DNA of 64,000 nucleotides from Trebonia sp963773105 (GCA_963773105.1 CAVZAA010000009.1:372001-436000); one strand, 5' to 3'; shown: positions 1 through 9,003, counted from the stretch's first letter. Notes: a model not told the origin generated them from the letters alone. Translations and numbers: made by a program.

Positions 1-666
1 GGGCGCCGTCGGCGGCCGGTCCGCCAGCTCGGCGGCGAGCTCGGCCAGCGGCAGCAGCCGCGTCCCCGCGTCGGGCAGCGTATCCGCGCGGGCCGTGATC
101 ACCGCCGCCGGGCGCACCTGGGAGCAGATCCTCTTCAGTCGGTCCGGCGGGAGGGAGGGATCGAGCGGCAGATAGCCGGCCCCCGCCTTCATGATCGCCA
201 GGATGGCGCGGATCATGTCAACGCCCCGCTCCAGGTGGACTCCGACCACCTCCTCGGGGCCGGCGCCGATCTCGCCCAGGTAGTGCGCGACCCTGTTGGC
301 GGAGGCGTCCAGCTCGGAAAAGCTCATCCGCGTTCGGCCGGCGATCACGGCCGCCGCGTCAGGACGCCGGACCGCCTGCTGGGCGAAGATCTGGTGGACG
401 AACCGATCGCCGTTCGCGCCGCCGCCGGCGACACCCGAAGCCCCCGCGGCGCTCGCCGTGCCCGCGCGGACGCTGGCCGGGGCGATGTCGGTCCAGGAGC
501 GGTCAATGGCCGCCAGACACTCGCCGCGTGACATGACGGCCGATCCACGCCGCCAGCCGGGCGGCAGGTCGAGCCCCGCCTGCCACAGCGCGTGCTGGTC
601 TTGATCGTTGACGACCACGACGAACGCATCAGGCGCCGTCTCTGCGGGCTGGCTCGCCGTAGCCAC
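1..666 (-). CDS. NRPS, 5' end: MbtH-like domain fused to adenylation domain (partial)
   Basis: The minus-strand frame is open from a GTG at 666 to the window edge (222 codons seen). An AGGGGAAA ribosome binding site lies just upstream. Residues 12-62 match the MbtH family: an ND-x-x-Q segment, ALW, PPGWR, ECLAAI and SWTDI. After an Ala/Gly-rich linker (residues 63-86) an AMP-binding adenylation domain begins, with core A1 (MSFSELD, residues 114-120) and A2 (KAGAGYLPLDP, about 160-170). MbtH proteins activate NRPS adenylation domains and are usually separate small proteins. Here the partner is built in, and no condensation domain precedes the A domain, as in an initiating module. Substrate-specificity residues lie outside the window, so the amino acid loaded cannot be read. 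Confidence 0.9.
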   Translation of the reverse strand, partial: MATASQPAETAPDAFVVVVNDQDQHALWQAGLDLPPGWRRGSAVMSRGECLAAIDRSWTDIAPASVRAGTASAAGASGVAGGGANGDRFVHQIFAQQAVRRPDAAAVIAGRTRMSFSELDASANRVAHYLGEIGAGPEEVVGVHLERGVDMIRAILAIMKAGAGYLPLDPSLPPDRLKRICSQVRPAAVITARADTLPDAGTRLLPLAELAAELADRPPTAP

Positions 667-1005
667 TAATAATTTCCCCTGTAATGTCCTAAATGCGCAA
701 CGAAAAGCAACTGACCCGACCAATATTTCATGCCCACTGCACCTATGGCCCACGCTCCCGCTAAATATCACACACGACCAAGGCCAGCGGAAAACCAAGG
801 CTGGAATGTTTCTGCACTAACTTCCCAATTTTCGCGGTAGCGGATCCAGCAGGGAATATTGTCATTTATCCGCCCAGGCTGCCGGTGCCGTGCGAACGGG
901 CCAGTGCCCTGAGTGGCCGAAGTTATACGAGTGACCAAAGGTGGGTAGGTTCCATTTGCGAGTTCCTTACCTAACCGAGATATAAACAAGCGCGGGAGGA
1001 TTACC
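667..1005. other. Intergenic region between NRPS and GGDEF-EAL gene
   Basis: About 340 bp with no credible gene. It is visibly more AT-rich than its surroundings. It must carry the divergent promoters of the NRPS (minus) and the c-di-GMP gene (plus). A GGGAGGATTACC ribosome binding site precedes the GTG at 1006. I found no clear operator palindrome. Confidence 0.5.
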
Positions 1006-4000
1006 GTGAAATTGAAGCGGTATGTTCTCGGCTGCTACGCGGTCTGGGTGGCGTTCCTCATCGCCGCCTACTACGGCGTGCCTGCGCTGCGCATCGAGAC
1101 CTGGGGCCTGATCAGCCTCAGCGGAGTGATCGCGATCGTCGCGGGCACGGTCCTCAACCGACCTGCCCGCAAGACACCGTGGCTAGTGCTCGCCGCCGCG
1201 CAGGCGAGTTTCGCGGCCGGGCAGTTGAGCTTCTTGATTGCCCCACGACTCGGCGTGGTGCTGCCATTTCCGTCTTTTGCCGACGCGCTCTACCTGTTGA
1301 CCTTTCCGCTCTATGCCATCGCGTTTTTGATCTTCATCAAGTGCCGGTCCCCCGACAAGGACCGGCGCAGCCTGATCGACGCGCTGACGCTCACGGCGGG
1401 CCTTGCCCTGCTGTCGTGGACCTTTCTGATCCGGCCCTATGTACACAACCCCGACCTGTCCGCTCTGCAGAAGATCGTGGCGATCGCCTATCCGCTGGGC
1501 GACGTGCTCACGCTCGCGCTGATCGCGCGGCTGCTCGCGCCGGGCACCGGCCGGACTAGGTGCGTCCAGCTGCTCACCCTCGGCTCGCTCGGCTGCCTGG
1601 TGTCCGACGTGGCCTTTGACGCCGTCCAGCTGCACGGCACATTCCACAACGGGACCATCATCGATGTCGGCTGGGCGCTCTTCTACACCGCCTGGGGCGC
1701 GGCCTCGCTGCACCCGACGATGGCCATGCTGACCGAGCCGGTGCCCAGACAGCAGGCAGAGGTCTCGCCCAGCAGGCTGGCCCTGCTGATGCTCGCATCG
1801 CTGATCGCGCCGGTCGTGCTGCTCATCACCGTGCCCAAGGGCCCGACCTCGGACGTCAGTGTGATCGCGGTGTTCTCCGCGATCTTGTACCTGCTGGTGC
1901 TGACCCGGCTGTGGGACGCGGCCGCGTCGCATCGTCGCGCCCTCGACCGGGAGCGCGCGCTGCGGCAGGCGGGCCTGTCCCTGGTGACCGCCGTCGACGT
2001 GCCCGCGGTCGCCGCCATCGTCAGGCACGCGGTGGACGCCCTGCTCGGCGGGCACTCGCAAGGCGACGCGCGGCTCGAGGTCCGGATTGACGGCACCCTC
2101 CACGCCGCCGCCCCCGACGCAGAACCGCCCCCGGTCGACCAGCTGGGCGAGCTGGCCGAGAGCTGGCTGCCGCAGGTGACCGGGACAACGCCGCTTCTCA
2201 CCGCCGTCAGCCGGCTGCCCGACCAAGCCCGGGCGGCGCTGCCCGGAGCCGAGTCGATGCTGCTGTGCCCGGTTACGGTCACCGACAGATCCGCAGGCGA
2301 CCCACTCATCGGCCTGATCGCCGTCTTCGGCCCGCGGCGGATCCTGACCGACCTGTCGGCCACCCTGGAGATCCTCGCGCACCAGGTGGCCCTCACGCTG
2401 GAGAGCATCACGCTCCGGCAGGCGGTGATCAGGCAGCGCAACGAGGCCTACTTCCGGACCCTGGTCCAGGACGCCTCGGACGCCATCATGATCGTCGCGG
2501 ACGACGGGACGGTCAAGTACGCCACTCCCTCGACCACCACCGTCTTCGGCGACATCCCGGTGGAGGGCGAGCGGTTCTGGGACCTGGTCGCGCCGTCGGA
2601 ACAGGCCGAGTTCGCCCGAACCTTCAAGGAGCTGCGGGAGCGCGCGCGATTCGGGCCGCGCTTCGTGGATCAGCGGATCACCCGCAGGGACGGCAAGCGG
2701 GTCCACGTCCAGGCCAGGTGCAGCGACCTGCGCGACGAGCCGACTGTCGACGGCCTGGTGTTCACCCTGCGGGACGTGACCGAGCAGCACCAGCTGGAGG
2801 AGGAGATGCGGCACCGGGCCTTCCACGACGCGCTGACCGGGCTGCCCAACCGAGTGCTGCTGCAGGACCGGATTGCCCAGCAGCTCGCCTCCGCCAGGCG
2901 CACGGCCCTGATCGCGGGCGTGCTCTTCGTCGACCTGGACGACTTCAAGGTCGTCAACGACACGCTGGGGCATAGCGTGGGCGATGAGCTGCTGGTGGAG
3001 GCCGCAGCCCGTCTCCAAGAGCTGGTGCGCGACTCGGATACGGCGGCGCGCCTCGGCGGTGACGAGTTCGCGCTGCTGATCGTCAACGCCGAGAACACCG
3101 CTGCGGTCGAGGCAGCGGCCGAGCGCGTGGTCAGCGCCTTCGCCGAGCCGTTCGCGCTCGCCACCGGTCTGATCAGCAGCACCGTCACCGTCGGCGTCGC
3201 CACCACCTTGGACAGCGTCGATACCGAGGAGCTGCTCAGGCACGCGGACCTGGCGCTCTACGCGGCCAAGGCGGCGGGCAAGCGGCAATGGCGTCGCTAC
3301 CAGCCGGTGCTGAGCACCGGCCTGCTCAGACGGCGCGAGCTGCAGGAAGCGCTCGAGGAGGCGGTCAGCACGCACGCGTTCACGCTCGTGTACCAGCCGA
3401 TCGTCGCGCTCGACACCGGGGATCTCGCGGGCTTCGAGGCACTCGTCCGCTGGCCGCACCCGCAGTGGGGGATGATGCAGCCCGGTCAGTTCATCACCCT
3501 GGCCGAGGAGACCGGCCAGATCATCGCGATCGGCGCCTGGGTACTCGAGCGCGCGACCAGCGACCTCGCGCGGTGGGCGCGGGCGGCGGAGCCGCCGCCG
3601 ACCGAGCCAGTCCCGGGACCGCCGGGAGCGGAGCGGCCAGGCGAGCAGCGGCCGGGCGAGCAGCGGGTGGCGCCGCCGCGCGATCTGTACGTCAGCGTGA
3701 ACGTGTCGGCCCGCCAGTTTGCCGACGCCGGCTTCGCCGACAACGTGCGGAGCGTTCTCGCCTCATCGGGCCTGAAGTCGAGCGCGCTCACGCTCGAGCT
3801 GACGGAAACCGCGCTGCTGCGCCGGGACGAGCGGCTGTACTCCGACCTCATGGAGCTCAAGTCCATCGGCGTCAAGCTAGCGATCGACGACTTCGGCACC
3901 GGCTACAGCTCCCTCAGCTACCTGCGGGAACTGCCATTCGACGTGGTGAAGATGGATAAGTCCTTCGTCGACGGGATCGCCGACTCCGAGCAGCGGCTGG

Positions 4001-4218
4001 CCCTCGCCGATGGCATCGTGCAGATAGCCAGGACGCTCCGATTGGACGTGGTCGCCGAGGGGATCGAGAGCGAGGTGCAGCGCGATCTGCTCACCGAGAT
4101 GGGCTGCCATTACGGGCAGGGATACCTGCTAGCGATGCCGATGCAGCCGAGCGAGGCCGAGGAACTCGCCCGCCGCGGGTTTCCGGTCACGTCCCTGGTC
4201 CGGGCGCCTAGGCGTTGA
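1006..4218 (+). CDS. Membrane-bound GGDEF-EAL c-di-GMP signalling protein with PAS domain
   Basis: A 1070-aa protein. About nine hydrophobic segments occupy residues 1-305. A GAF-like region (about 310-470), a PAS domain (about 480-595), a GGDEF domain (about 600-765) and an EAL domain (about 775-1050) follow. The cyclase signature is intact at residues 684-688 (LGGDEF), with an RxxD inhibitory site at 675-678, exactly five residues upstream. The phosphodiesterase retains EALVRW at 811-816 and DDFGTGYSSL at 961-970. Both making and degrading c-di-GMP therefore look possible; which one dominates cannot be told. A Pro/Glu-rich insert (about 860-893) interrupts the EAL domain. The GTG start has a strong ribosome binding site. 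The gene stands alone. Confidence 0.95.
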   Translation: MKLKRYVLGCYAVWVAFLIAAYYGVPALRIETWGLISLSGVIAIVAGTVLNRPARKTPWLVLAAAQASFAAGQLSFLIAPRLGVVLPFPSFADALYLLTFPLYAIAFLIFIKCRSPDKDRRSLIDALTLTAGLALLSWTFLIRPYVHNPDLSALQKIVAIAYPLGDVLTLALIARLLAPGTGRTRCVQLLTLGSLGCLVSDVAFDAVQLHGTFHNGTIIDVGWALFYTAWGAASLHPTMAMLTEPVPRQQAEVSPSRLALLMLASLIAPVVLLITVPKGPTSDVSVIAVFSAILYLLVLTRLWDAAASHRRALDRERALRQAGLSLVTAVDVPAVAAIVRHAVDALLGGHSQGDARLEVRIDGTLHAAAPDAEPPPVDQLGELAESWLPQVTGTTPLLTAVSRLPDQARAALPGAESMLLCPVTVTDRSAGDPLIGLIAVFGPRRILTDLSATLEILAHQVALTLESITLRQAVIRQRNEAYFRTLVQDASDAIMIVADDGTVKYATPSTTTVFGDIPVEGERFWDLVAPSEQAEFARTFKELRERARFGPRFVDQRITRRDGKRVHVQARCSDLRDEPTVDGLVFTLRDVTEQHQLEEEMRHRAFHDALTGLPNRVLLQDRIAQQLASARRTALIAGVLFVDLDDFKVVNDTLGHSVGDELLVEAAARLQELVRDSDTAARLGGDEFALLIVNAENTAAVEAAAERVVSAFAEPFALATGLISSTVTVGVATTLDSVDTEELLRHADLALYAAKAAGKRQWRRYQPVLSTGLLRRRELQEALEEAVSTHAFTLVYQPIVALDTGDLAGFEALVRWPHPQWGMMQPGQFITLAEETGQIIAIGAWVLERATSDLARWARAAEPPPTEPVPGPPGAERPGEQRPGEQRVAPPRDLYVSVNVSARQFADAGFADNVRSVLASSGLKSSALTLELTETALLRRDERLYSDLMELKSIGVKLAIDDFGTGYSSLSYLRELPFDVVKMDKSFVDGIADSEQRLALADGIVQIARTLRLDVVAEGIESEVQRDLLTEMGCHYGQGYLLAMPMQPSEAEELARRGFPVTSLVRAPRR

Positions 4219-4261
4219 CCGCGCCAGCCGAGGACCGGTTGCGCGGCCGTCTCGGCCGCCG

Positions 4262-5728
4262 TCACCAGTTGCCGTGATGGTCGGGAACCAGCCTGATCAG
4301 CGGCAGCAGGGCGATTAGGGCAGCGGCGAACACCACGAAGACGTGCGCCTGCACGAGCCCCGGATGACTGCTCCTGGCGATGATCGCCGTGGTCACGGAG
4401 ACGGCGATGATCGACCCGGCCTGCCGGAACATCCCCCGCAGGCCGGCGATCGCGGCCACCTGGTCGGGGGCGAGCTGCAGGCTGGCGTTGTTGGACGCGG
4501 GCACCGACAGGCCCATGCCGAAGCCGGTGACAGCGGCCGCGATCGCCAGCCACGCGTAGGGTGAGATGCCGGGCGAGAGCGACATCATCAGCAGGCCGCC
4601 CGCCAGGACGGCGAAGCCGACGATCATCGGGAGCCGGTAGCCGGTGCGCCGAAGCGCCATCGCGGCCACCCCGGCGACGGCGATCATGCCGACCGCGCGG
4701 GCGGTGAGCAGCGTGCCCGCGCCGAGCGGGGCGATGTGGTACCGGTCCTGGGCATAGAGCGGGACCAGGGCGGAGAAGCCCAGGGCGGCCGCCCCGTACA
4801 CGAGGTTGATCAGATTCATGATCCCGAAGCCGCGCCCGCGCAGCAGCCGATAGGGCACGAACGGCGCCCGGTCCCGCCGTGAGTGCCTGACGAACGCCCG
4901 CAGCGCGACGAGGGCGACCCCCTCGGAGCCGAGGAAGACCGGACTGTAGAGCGGGATCTGCCCGCTGCCGAGGTAGCTGACGCCGAACATCGCCGTCGCT
5001 ATCAGCACGGCCAGCAGGACGATGCCGCGCAGGTCGATGCGGCTCCGCGTCCTGGCCGAGGAGGAAGGGATGAACTTGACCGTGAGCGCGATGAGCAGGA
5101 TGCCGATCGGCACGTTGACGAGGAAGATGCCGCGCCAGGACCAGTAGCTGACGAAGACGCCGCCAACGATGGGCCCGATGATCCCGCCTACTGGCAGGAT
5201 GGACGTGAACAGGCCGACGGCGCGGTCGCGCTCGGGACCGAAATGGTCGGCGACGATGCCGGTGGCCGACGGCATGAAGGCCCCGCCGCCCAGGGCCTGG
5301 ATGAACCGGGGCACCAGCAGGAGGGCCATATTGGGTGCGAACCCGCAGCACAGCGAGGCGAGGGTGAAGACGGCGGCGGAGACCGCGAATACCTTCTTGC
5401 GGCCGTACATGTCGCTGATCTTGCCTGCCATCGGCATCGCGATGACCTGGCCGAGGGCGTAGACCGTGATGGTCCAGCCGCTCCAGTTGATCCCGGCGTG
5501 CAGGTCGTGCTCGATCGCGGGCAGCGCGGTCGCCACAATGGTCTGGTCGATCGAGGCCATGAACAAGCCGATGGAGACGATGGCGAACACCAGCCAGCGC
5601 CGTTGCCGCACTTCCGGCGGGGCCGCCACCACTGGCGCTGGCGCTGGCGCGATGGCGGGGGATGCCGTCGGCACCGGGGCTGAAACCGTGGCAGCGGTGG
5701 CTGGCACCCGGTTATCGATCGCGCTCAC
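4262..5728 (-). CDS. DHA2-family MFS drug/proton antiporter
   Basis: A 488-aa membrane protein of the EmrB/QacA (14-helix, DHA2) group. After an Ala/Pro-rich cytoplasmic N-terminus of about 43 residues comes the first helix with the family motif SIDQTIVATALPAI. The loop 2-3 signature GKISDMYGRKK and a motif-C-like segment PVGGIIGPIVGG in helix 5 follow. It is likely an exporter of a toxic compound. It is transcribed divergently from the MarR gene at 5786, and a perfect palindrome lies in the 57-bp gap. The GTG start has no recognisable ribosome binding site, but a TATGAC box ends six bases upstream, so the mRNA may be leaderless. Confidence 0.92.
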   Translation of the reverse strand: MSAIDNRVPATAATVSAPVPTASPAIAPAPAPVVAAPPEVRQRRWLVFAIVSIGLFMASIDQTIVATALPAIEHDLHAGINWSGWTITVYALGQVIAMPMAGKISDMYGRKKVFAVSAAVFTLASLCCGFAPNMALLLVPRFIQALGGGAFMPSATGIVADHFGPERDRAVGLFTSILPVGGIIGPIVGGVFVSYWSWRGIFLVNVPIGILLIALTVKFIPSSSARTRSRIDLRGIVLLAVLIATAMFGVSYLGSGQIPLYSPVFLGSEGVALVALRAFVRHSRRDRAPFVPYRLLRGRGFGIMNLINLVYGAAALGFSALVPLYAQDRYHIAPLGAGTLLTARAVGMIAVAGVAAMALRRTGYRLPMIVGFAVLAGGLLMMSLSPGISPYAWLAIAAAVTGFGMGLSVPASNNASLQLAPDQVAAIAGLRGMFRQAGSIIAVSVTTAIIARSSHPGLVQAHVFVVFAAALIALLPLIRLVPDHHGNW

Positions 5729-5744
5729 GTAATGTCATACTAGT

Positions 5745-5760
5745 TGCTTGCCGGCAAGCA
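5745..5760. promoter_or_regulatory. Perfect 16-bp palindrome, probable MarR operator
   Basis: TGCTTGCCGGCAAGCA is a perfect dyad placed between the divergent MFS and marR-type genes. On the minus strand a TTGAAT (5765-5760) and a TATGAC (5740-5735) flank it, so a bound repressor would cover the spacer of the transporter promoter. Position and symmetry are seen directly; the identity of the bound protein is inferred from the neighbouring MarR gene. Confidence 0.75.
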
Positions 5761-5785
5761 TTCAAGCTATTCGCGGAGAGAGCCC

Positions 5786-6229
5786 ATGGACGCCGAACTC
5801 GTTGCCCGGCTGCGCGGAGTCATCCCCCGGCTGGCCCGGGAGCTCAACGACACGTCCACCGGCGAGGGGCTGACGCCCACCCAGTACTCGGTCCTCGCGC
5901 TGGTCCGCAGCCGCGGGCCGCTCGGGCTGGCGGAACTGACGGAGCTCGAGGGGCTCAACCCCACCATGGTGTCGCGGATCATCAAGGTTCTCGACGAGCG
6001 CGGGCTGATCCGCCGGATGCCCGATCCCAATGACCTGCGGGCGGCGCGACTCGCGGCCACCCCGATGGGCGAGCAGGTCCACGACCGGGTCCGCGCGCAG
6101 CGCACCCAGGTTCTCTCCGCCTGCCTCGGCCGGCTTCCCCCGGAGACCGCCGAGACCCTGCTCGCCGCCGTCCCCGCCATGGAGGCCCTCGCCGAGGCGG
6201 TGAAGCCGCTGCCCCGGACGGTCCGCTAG
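5786..6229 (+). CDS. MarR-family transcriptional regulator
   Basis: A 147-aa protein. The winged helix-turn-helix runs over about residues 35-90 (PTQYSVLALVRS through LAELTELEGLNPTMVSRIIKVLDERGLIRR), with a wing containing DPNDLRAARL. I chose ATG 5786, preceded by GGAGAGAGCCC, over an upstream TTG that lies inside the operator palindrome. MarR proteins are ligand-released repressors that commonly control a divergent exporter, which fits the MFS gene at 4262-5728. It is followed after only 4 bp by the convergent gene at 6234. Confidence 0.92.
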   Translation: MDAELVARLRGVIPRLARELNDTSTGEGLTPTQYSVLALVRSRGPLGLAELTELEGLNPTMVSRIIKVLDERGLIRRMPDPNDLRAARLAATPMGEQVHDRVRAQRTQVLSACLGRLPPETAETLLAAVPAMEALAEAVKPLPRTVR

Positions 6230-6233
6230 GCCG

Positions 6234-6833
6234 CTAGCGTCCGTCCGCGACCGACTCGGGCAGCACCGGGCGGAAGACGGCGAGCGACAGGGCCAGCGCT
6301 GAGTAGTAGCCGACTAGCCAGGTCAGCTCCGCCAGCCGCTCGTGGCCGAGGACCTCGACGCCGTCGGCGTAGTCCGCGTCGGGCAGCGTCCGTTCCTCGG
6401 TCATCACCCGGGCCAGGCGGCCGACCAGCGCCTCGTCAGCCGACAGGCCGTCCCCGATCCGCCCGGCCAGGGCCGCGTCGATCTGCGGCTGCGTCAGGCC
6501 GAGGCCGCGGGCGGCGGGTACATGCGCCAGGCGCTCGAACTCGCTGTCAAGCGCGCCCGCGACGGTCAGGATGGCGAGCTCGCGCTCCCGGCCTGTCAGC
6601 GCCGTGCCGAACCGGATCTTGGCGCCCACCTGCTGCATCGCGTTGCCGACCTCGGGCGAGAGCAACATGATCGCGAACGGGCCGAGCAGCCGCCCGGCCC
6701 CGTCGGTGATCGGTACGGTGCCCGCCTGGCTAGCCCTCGGCCCGCTGGTGATCGCGTCGTAGAGGGCGCGCTGAGCGGGGGCCAGCTCGGCGGGCGACAT
6801 CAGGTCGAGCCGGGGCGAAGACTTCTCGATCAC
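6234..6833 (-). CDS. Carboxymuconolactone decarboxylase/AhpD-like family protein
   Basis: A 199-aa protein from a GTG with a GAGAGAGGGACCC ribosome binding site. The region LTGRERELAILTVAGALDSE followed by HVPAARGLGLTQPQ and a late WLVGYYSALALSL helix is typical of the CMD fold. The CxxC pair of AhpD peroxidases is absent at the usual place (ALDSEFE instead). A redox role is therefore unlikely and a decarboxylase or binding role is more probable. The substrate is unknown. It converges with the MarR gene and is not obviously in an operon. Confidence 0.8.
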   Translation of the reverse strand: MIEKSSPRLDLMSPAELAPAQRALYDAITSGPRASQAGTVPITDGAGRLLGPFAIMLLSPEVGNAMQQVGAKIRFGTALTGRERELAILTVAGALDSEFERLAHVPAARGLGLTQPQIDAALAGRIGDGLSADEALVGRLARVMTEERTLPDADYADGVEVLGHERLAELTWLVGYYSALALSLAVFRPVLPESVADGR

Positions 6834-6915
6834 GGGTCCCTCTCTCACGCTGGCGCCCAGGTTGGCGCTCAAATCCAGGCCGCCTCGCATTCTCGCATCT
6901 GGCCGGCCAGCGCCT

Positions 6916-7947
6916 TCAGCGGGAGGGCCGCCCGGTGCTGTCCCTGACGATGAGCTCGGTCGGCACCGAGGTCTTGTCGTTCGCCGCGCCCGCCCCCGAT
7001 ACCTTCTGCAGCAGCTTGCGGATGCTCAGCCGGCCAACGGCGGCGAAGTCCTGGCGGATGGTGGTGAGCGGCGGCCAGAACGAGCGGGCCTCGGCCATGT
7101 CGTCGAAGCCGACGATGCTGATGTCACCGGGGATGTCCCGGCCGATCTCGTGCAGCGCCCGCATTACCCCGAGCGCCATCTGGTCGTTGGCGGCGAAGAT
7201 CGCGGTGACGTCCGACCGCTGGCCGAGGGTCAGACCGTGCCGGTAGCCGGACTCCGACGTCCAGTCCCCGCGCAGCACCGGCGGGGGCGTGATGCCCGCC
7301 TCCCGCAGCGTGCGCGCCCAGGACTCGGCCCGGCGGGCGGCGGAGAACGCGGTCTCCGGGCCGGCGATGTGCCAGACCTGGCGGTGGCCGAGGCCAAGCA
7401 GGTGCTCGGTCGCCTGCTGGGCGCCGAGCGCCTGGTCGGTGTCGACCACCGTGTAGTCGGGGCCGGCCCCGGAGTCGATGAGGACGACGGGGATTCCCGG
7501 CGGCAGCGCGAACTCGGCCTGGTCGAGCAGACGCGCCTCCAGCAGGATCACCGCGCCGTCGACCGCCTGGGCGCTCAGCCGTTGGTAGGCGCCCGACACG
7601 CGGCCCAGCGTGGGATCGGAGATCGGCAGCAGCGTGACCGAGTAGTCGGTGTGCGCGGCCTCCTGCGCGATCGCGTCCAGCGTGCGTATGTTGCCGAAGG
7701 TCTGCAGTGACGTCATGATCACGCCGACGGTGTGGAAGCGGCCGCTCTTGAGTGCGCGGGCGGCGCCGTTGGGCCGGTACCCGAGGGTCTGCATGGCCTG
7801 CACGACCCGGGCGCGGGTCTGCTCGTCGACGTTCGAGTGGCCGTTGGACACCCGCGACACCGTCTGCGACGACACCCCGGCCAGGCGGGCCACGTCGGCC
7901 ATCGAGGGGCGCGGCGCTCCGGCCGCGGTGATTCTCGTCCGCGTCAT
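6916..7947 (-). CDS. LacI-family repressor of the galactoside operon
   Basis: A 343-aa protein with the N-terminal LacI helix-turn-helix and hinge (about residues 16-65: MADVARLAGVSSQTVSRVSN, then LGYRPNGAARALKSGR). A periplasmic-binding-protein-like sensor domain with the FAANDQMALGVMRAL and SIVGFDDM family segments follows. The start ATG has GGGAAAG upstream. It is divergent from the ABC-transporter/beta-galactosidase/Leloir genes, with two 16-bp dyads between. Galactose, lactose or a related beta-galactoside is the probable inducer (inference from the operon). Confidence 0.93.
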   Translation of the reverse strand: MTRTRITAAGAPRPSMADVARLAGVSSQTVSRVSNGHSNVDEQTRARVVQAMQTLGYRPNGAARALKSGRFHTVGVIMTSLQTFGNIRTLDAIAQEAAHTDYSVTLLPISDPTLGRVSGAYQRLSAQAVDGAVILLEARLLDQAEFALPPGIPVVLIDSGAGPDYTVVDTDQALGAQQATEHLLGLGHRQVWHIAGPETAFSAARRAESWARTLREAGITPPPVLRGDWTSESGYRHGLTLGQRSDVTAIFAANDQMALGVMRALHEIGRDIPGDISIVGFDDMAEARSFWPPLTTIRQDFAAVGRLSIRKLLQKVSGAGAANDKTSVPTELIVRDSTGRPSR

Positions 7948-8021
7948 GTCTTTCCCGCGTCTCCCCCGTCGCTGACGTCAGGCCAAAAAGCTATGCTTGC
8001 GCGTCCATGTTAGGCCAGTGT

Positions 8022-8056
8022 ATGTTCGCGTAAACATCGAATGTTTGCGTAAACAT
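8022..8056. promoter_or_regulatory. Tandem LacI-type operators of the gal operon
   Basis: Two near-identical dyads, ATGTTCGCGTAAACAT (8022-8037) and ATGTTTGCGTAAACAT (8041-8056), have ATGTTT/AAACAT half-sites and a GCGT centre. Their starts are 19 bp apart. They lie 30 bp before the permease ATG and 75 bp from the repressor start. A weaker 11/16 relative with ATG...CAT ends occurs at 7993-8008. The architecture fits repression of the transport operon and possibly autoregulation. Confidence 0.8.
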
Positions 8057-8085
8057 CGGCTCGATAGCAAGCGAACGGAAATCGT

Positions 8086-9003
8086 ATGGCAGACCTCCCC
8101 CTCGGCGCCCGGCCGCTCAGCGCCGCCCGGCTGACGCGACGGCGTCGCCGCTGGACGGGCTGGGGATTCGTCGGGCCGTTCCTGGTGGTCTTCGCGTTCG
8201 CGCTGGTCGCGCCCATCGGCTACGCAATTTATCTCAGCCTGTTCCGCGAGCAGCTGATCGGCGGCAACTCGTTCGTCTGGTTCGAGAACTACCGGCAGGC
8301 GCTGACCGACCCTCAGTTCTGGTCGTCGGTGCGCCGGGTGGCGATCTTCCTCGTCGTTCAGGTCCCGGTCATGCTGATCCTGGCGCTGCTGGCCGCGCTC
8401 GGCCTGGACAGCGCGCGACTGCGGTGGGCGTCCTTCTACCGGCTGGCGATCTTCCTGCCCTACGCCGTGCCGGCCGTGGTCGCGTCGCTGATGTGGGGCT
8501 TCGTGTACGGCGCGCAGTTCGGCCTGGTCTCCAGGCTGAGCAGCGCGCTGCATGTCGGGCTGCCCGACCCGCTGTCGGGCAGCTGGGTGCTCGCGTCCAT
8601 CGGCAACGTCGTCACCTGGGAGTTCGTCGGCTACAACATGCTGATCTTCTACGCTGCACTGCGCTCGGTCCCCGGCGACCTGTACGAGGCGGCGGAGATC
8701 GACGGGGCGGGCGCGCTGCGGATCGCCCGCTCCATCAAGCTGCCCGCCCTGCGCCCGGCGATGGTGGTCGCGCTGGTCTTCTCGATCATCGGCAGCCTGC
8801 AGCTGTTCAACGAGCCCAACGTCCTGCACTGGCTCGCGCCCGACACGATCACGCCCAACTTCACGCCCAACATGTACGCCTACAACCTGTCCTTCTCAGG
8901 CCAGGAGTACAACTACTCGGCCACGATCGCCGTGGTCATGGGCGTCCTGACGGTGCTCGCGGCCGGCGGGGTGCAGTGGTACGGCAGGAGGCGGATGGCG
9001 TGA
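8086..9003 (+). CDS. ABC sugar importer permease 1 (MalF/LacF type)
   Basis: A 305-aa permease with six predicted membrane helices and the EAA cytoplasmic loop EAAEIDGAGALRIARSIKLP, which contacts an ATPase. It is the first gene of the galactoside operon. The TGA stop overlaps the GTG of the next permease by 4 bp, so translation is coupled. No ATPase gene is in the cluster; as in many actinomycetes, a shared MsiK-type ATPase elsewhere probably powers it (inference). The ribosome binding site is weak (GGAA). Confidence 0.93.
   Translation: MADLPLGARPLSAARLTRRRRRWTGWGFVGPFLVVFAFALVAPIGYAIYLSLFREQLIGGNSFVWFENYRQALTDPQFWSSVRRVAIFLVVQVPVMLILALLAALGLDSARLRWASFYRLAIFLPYAVPAVVASLMWGFVYGAQFGLVSRLSSALHVGLPDPLSGSWVLASIGNVVTWEFVGYNMLIFYAALRSVPGDLYEAAEIDGAGALRIARSIKLPALRPAMVVALVFSIIGSLQLFNEPNVLHWLAPDTITPNFTPNMYAYNLSFSGQEYNYSATIAVVMGVLTVLAAGGVQWYGRRRMA

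Noticed and set aside
1183..3459. 758-codon minus-strand open frame opposite the GGDEF-EAL gene
   Set aside because: It lies wholly opposite a gene with clear domains, has no recognisable motif, and arises from high third-position GC.
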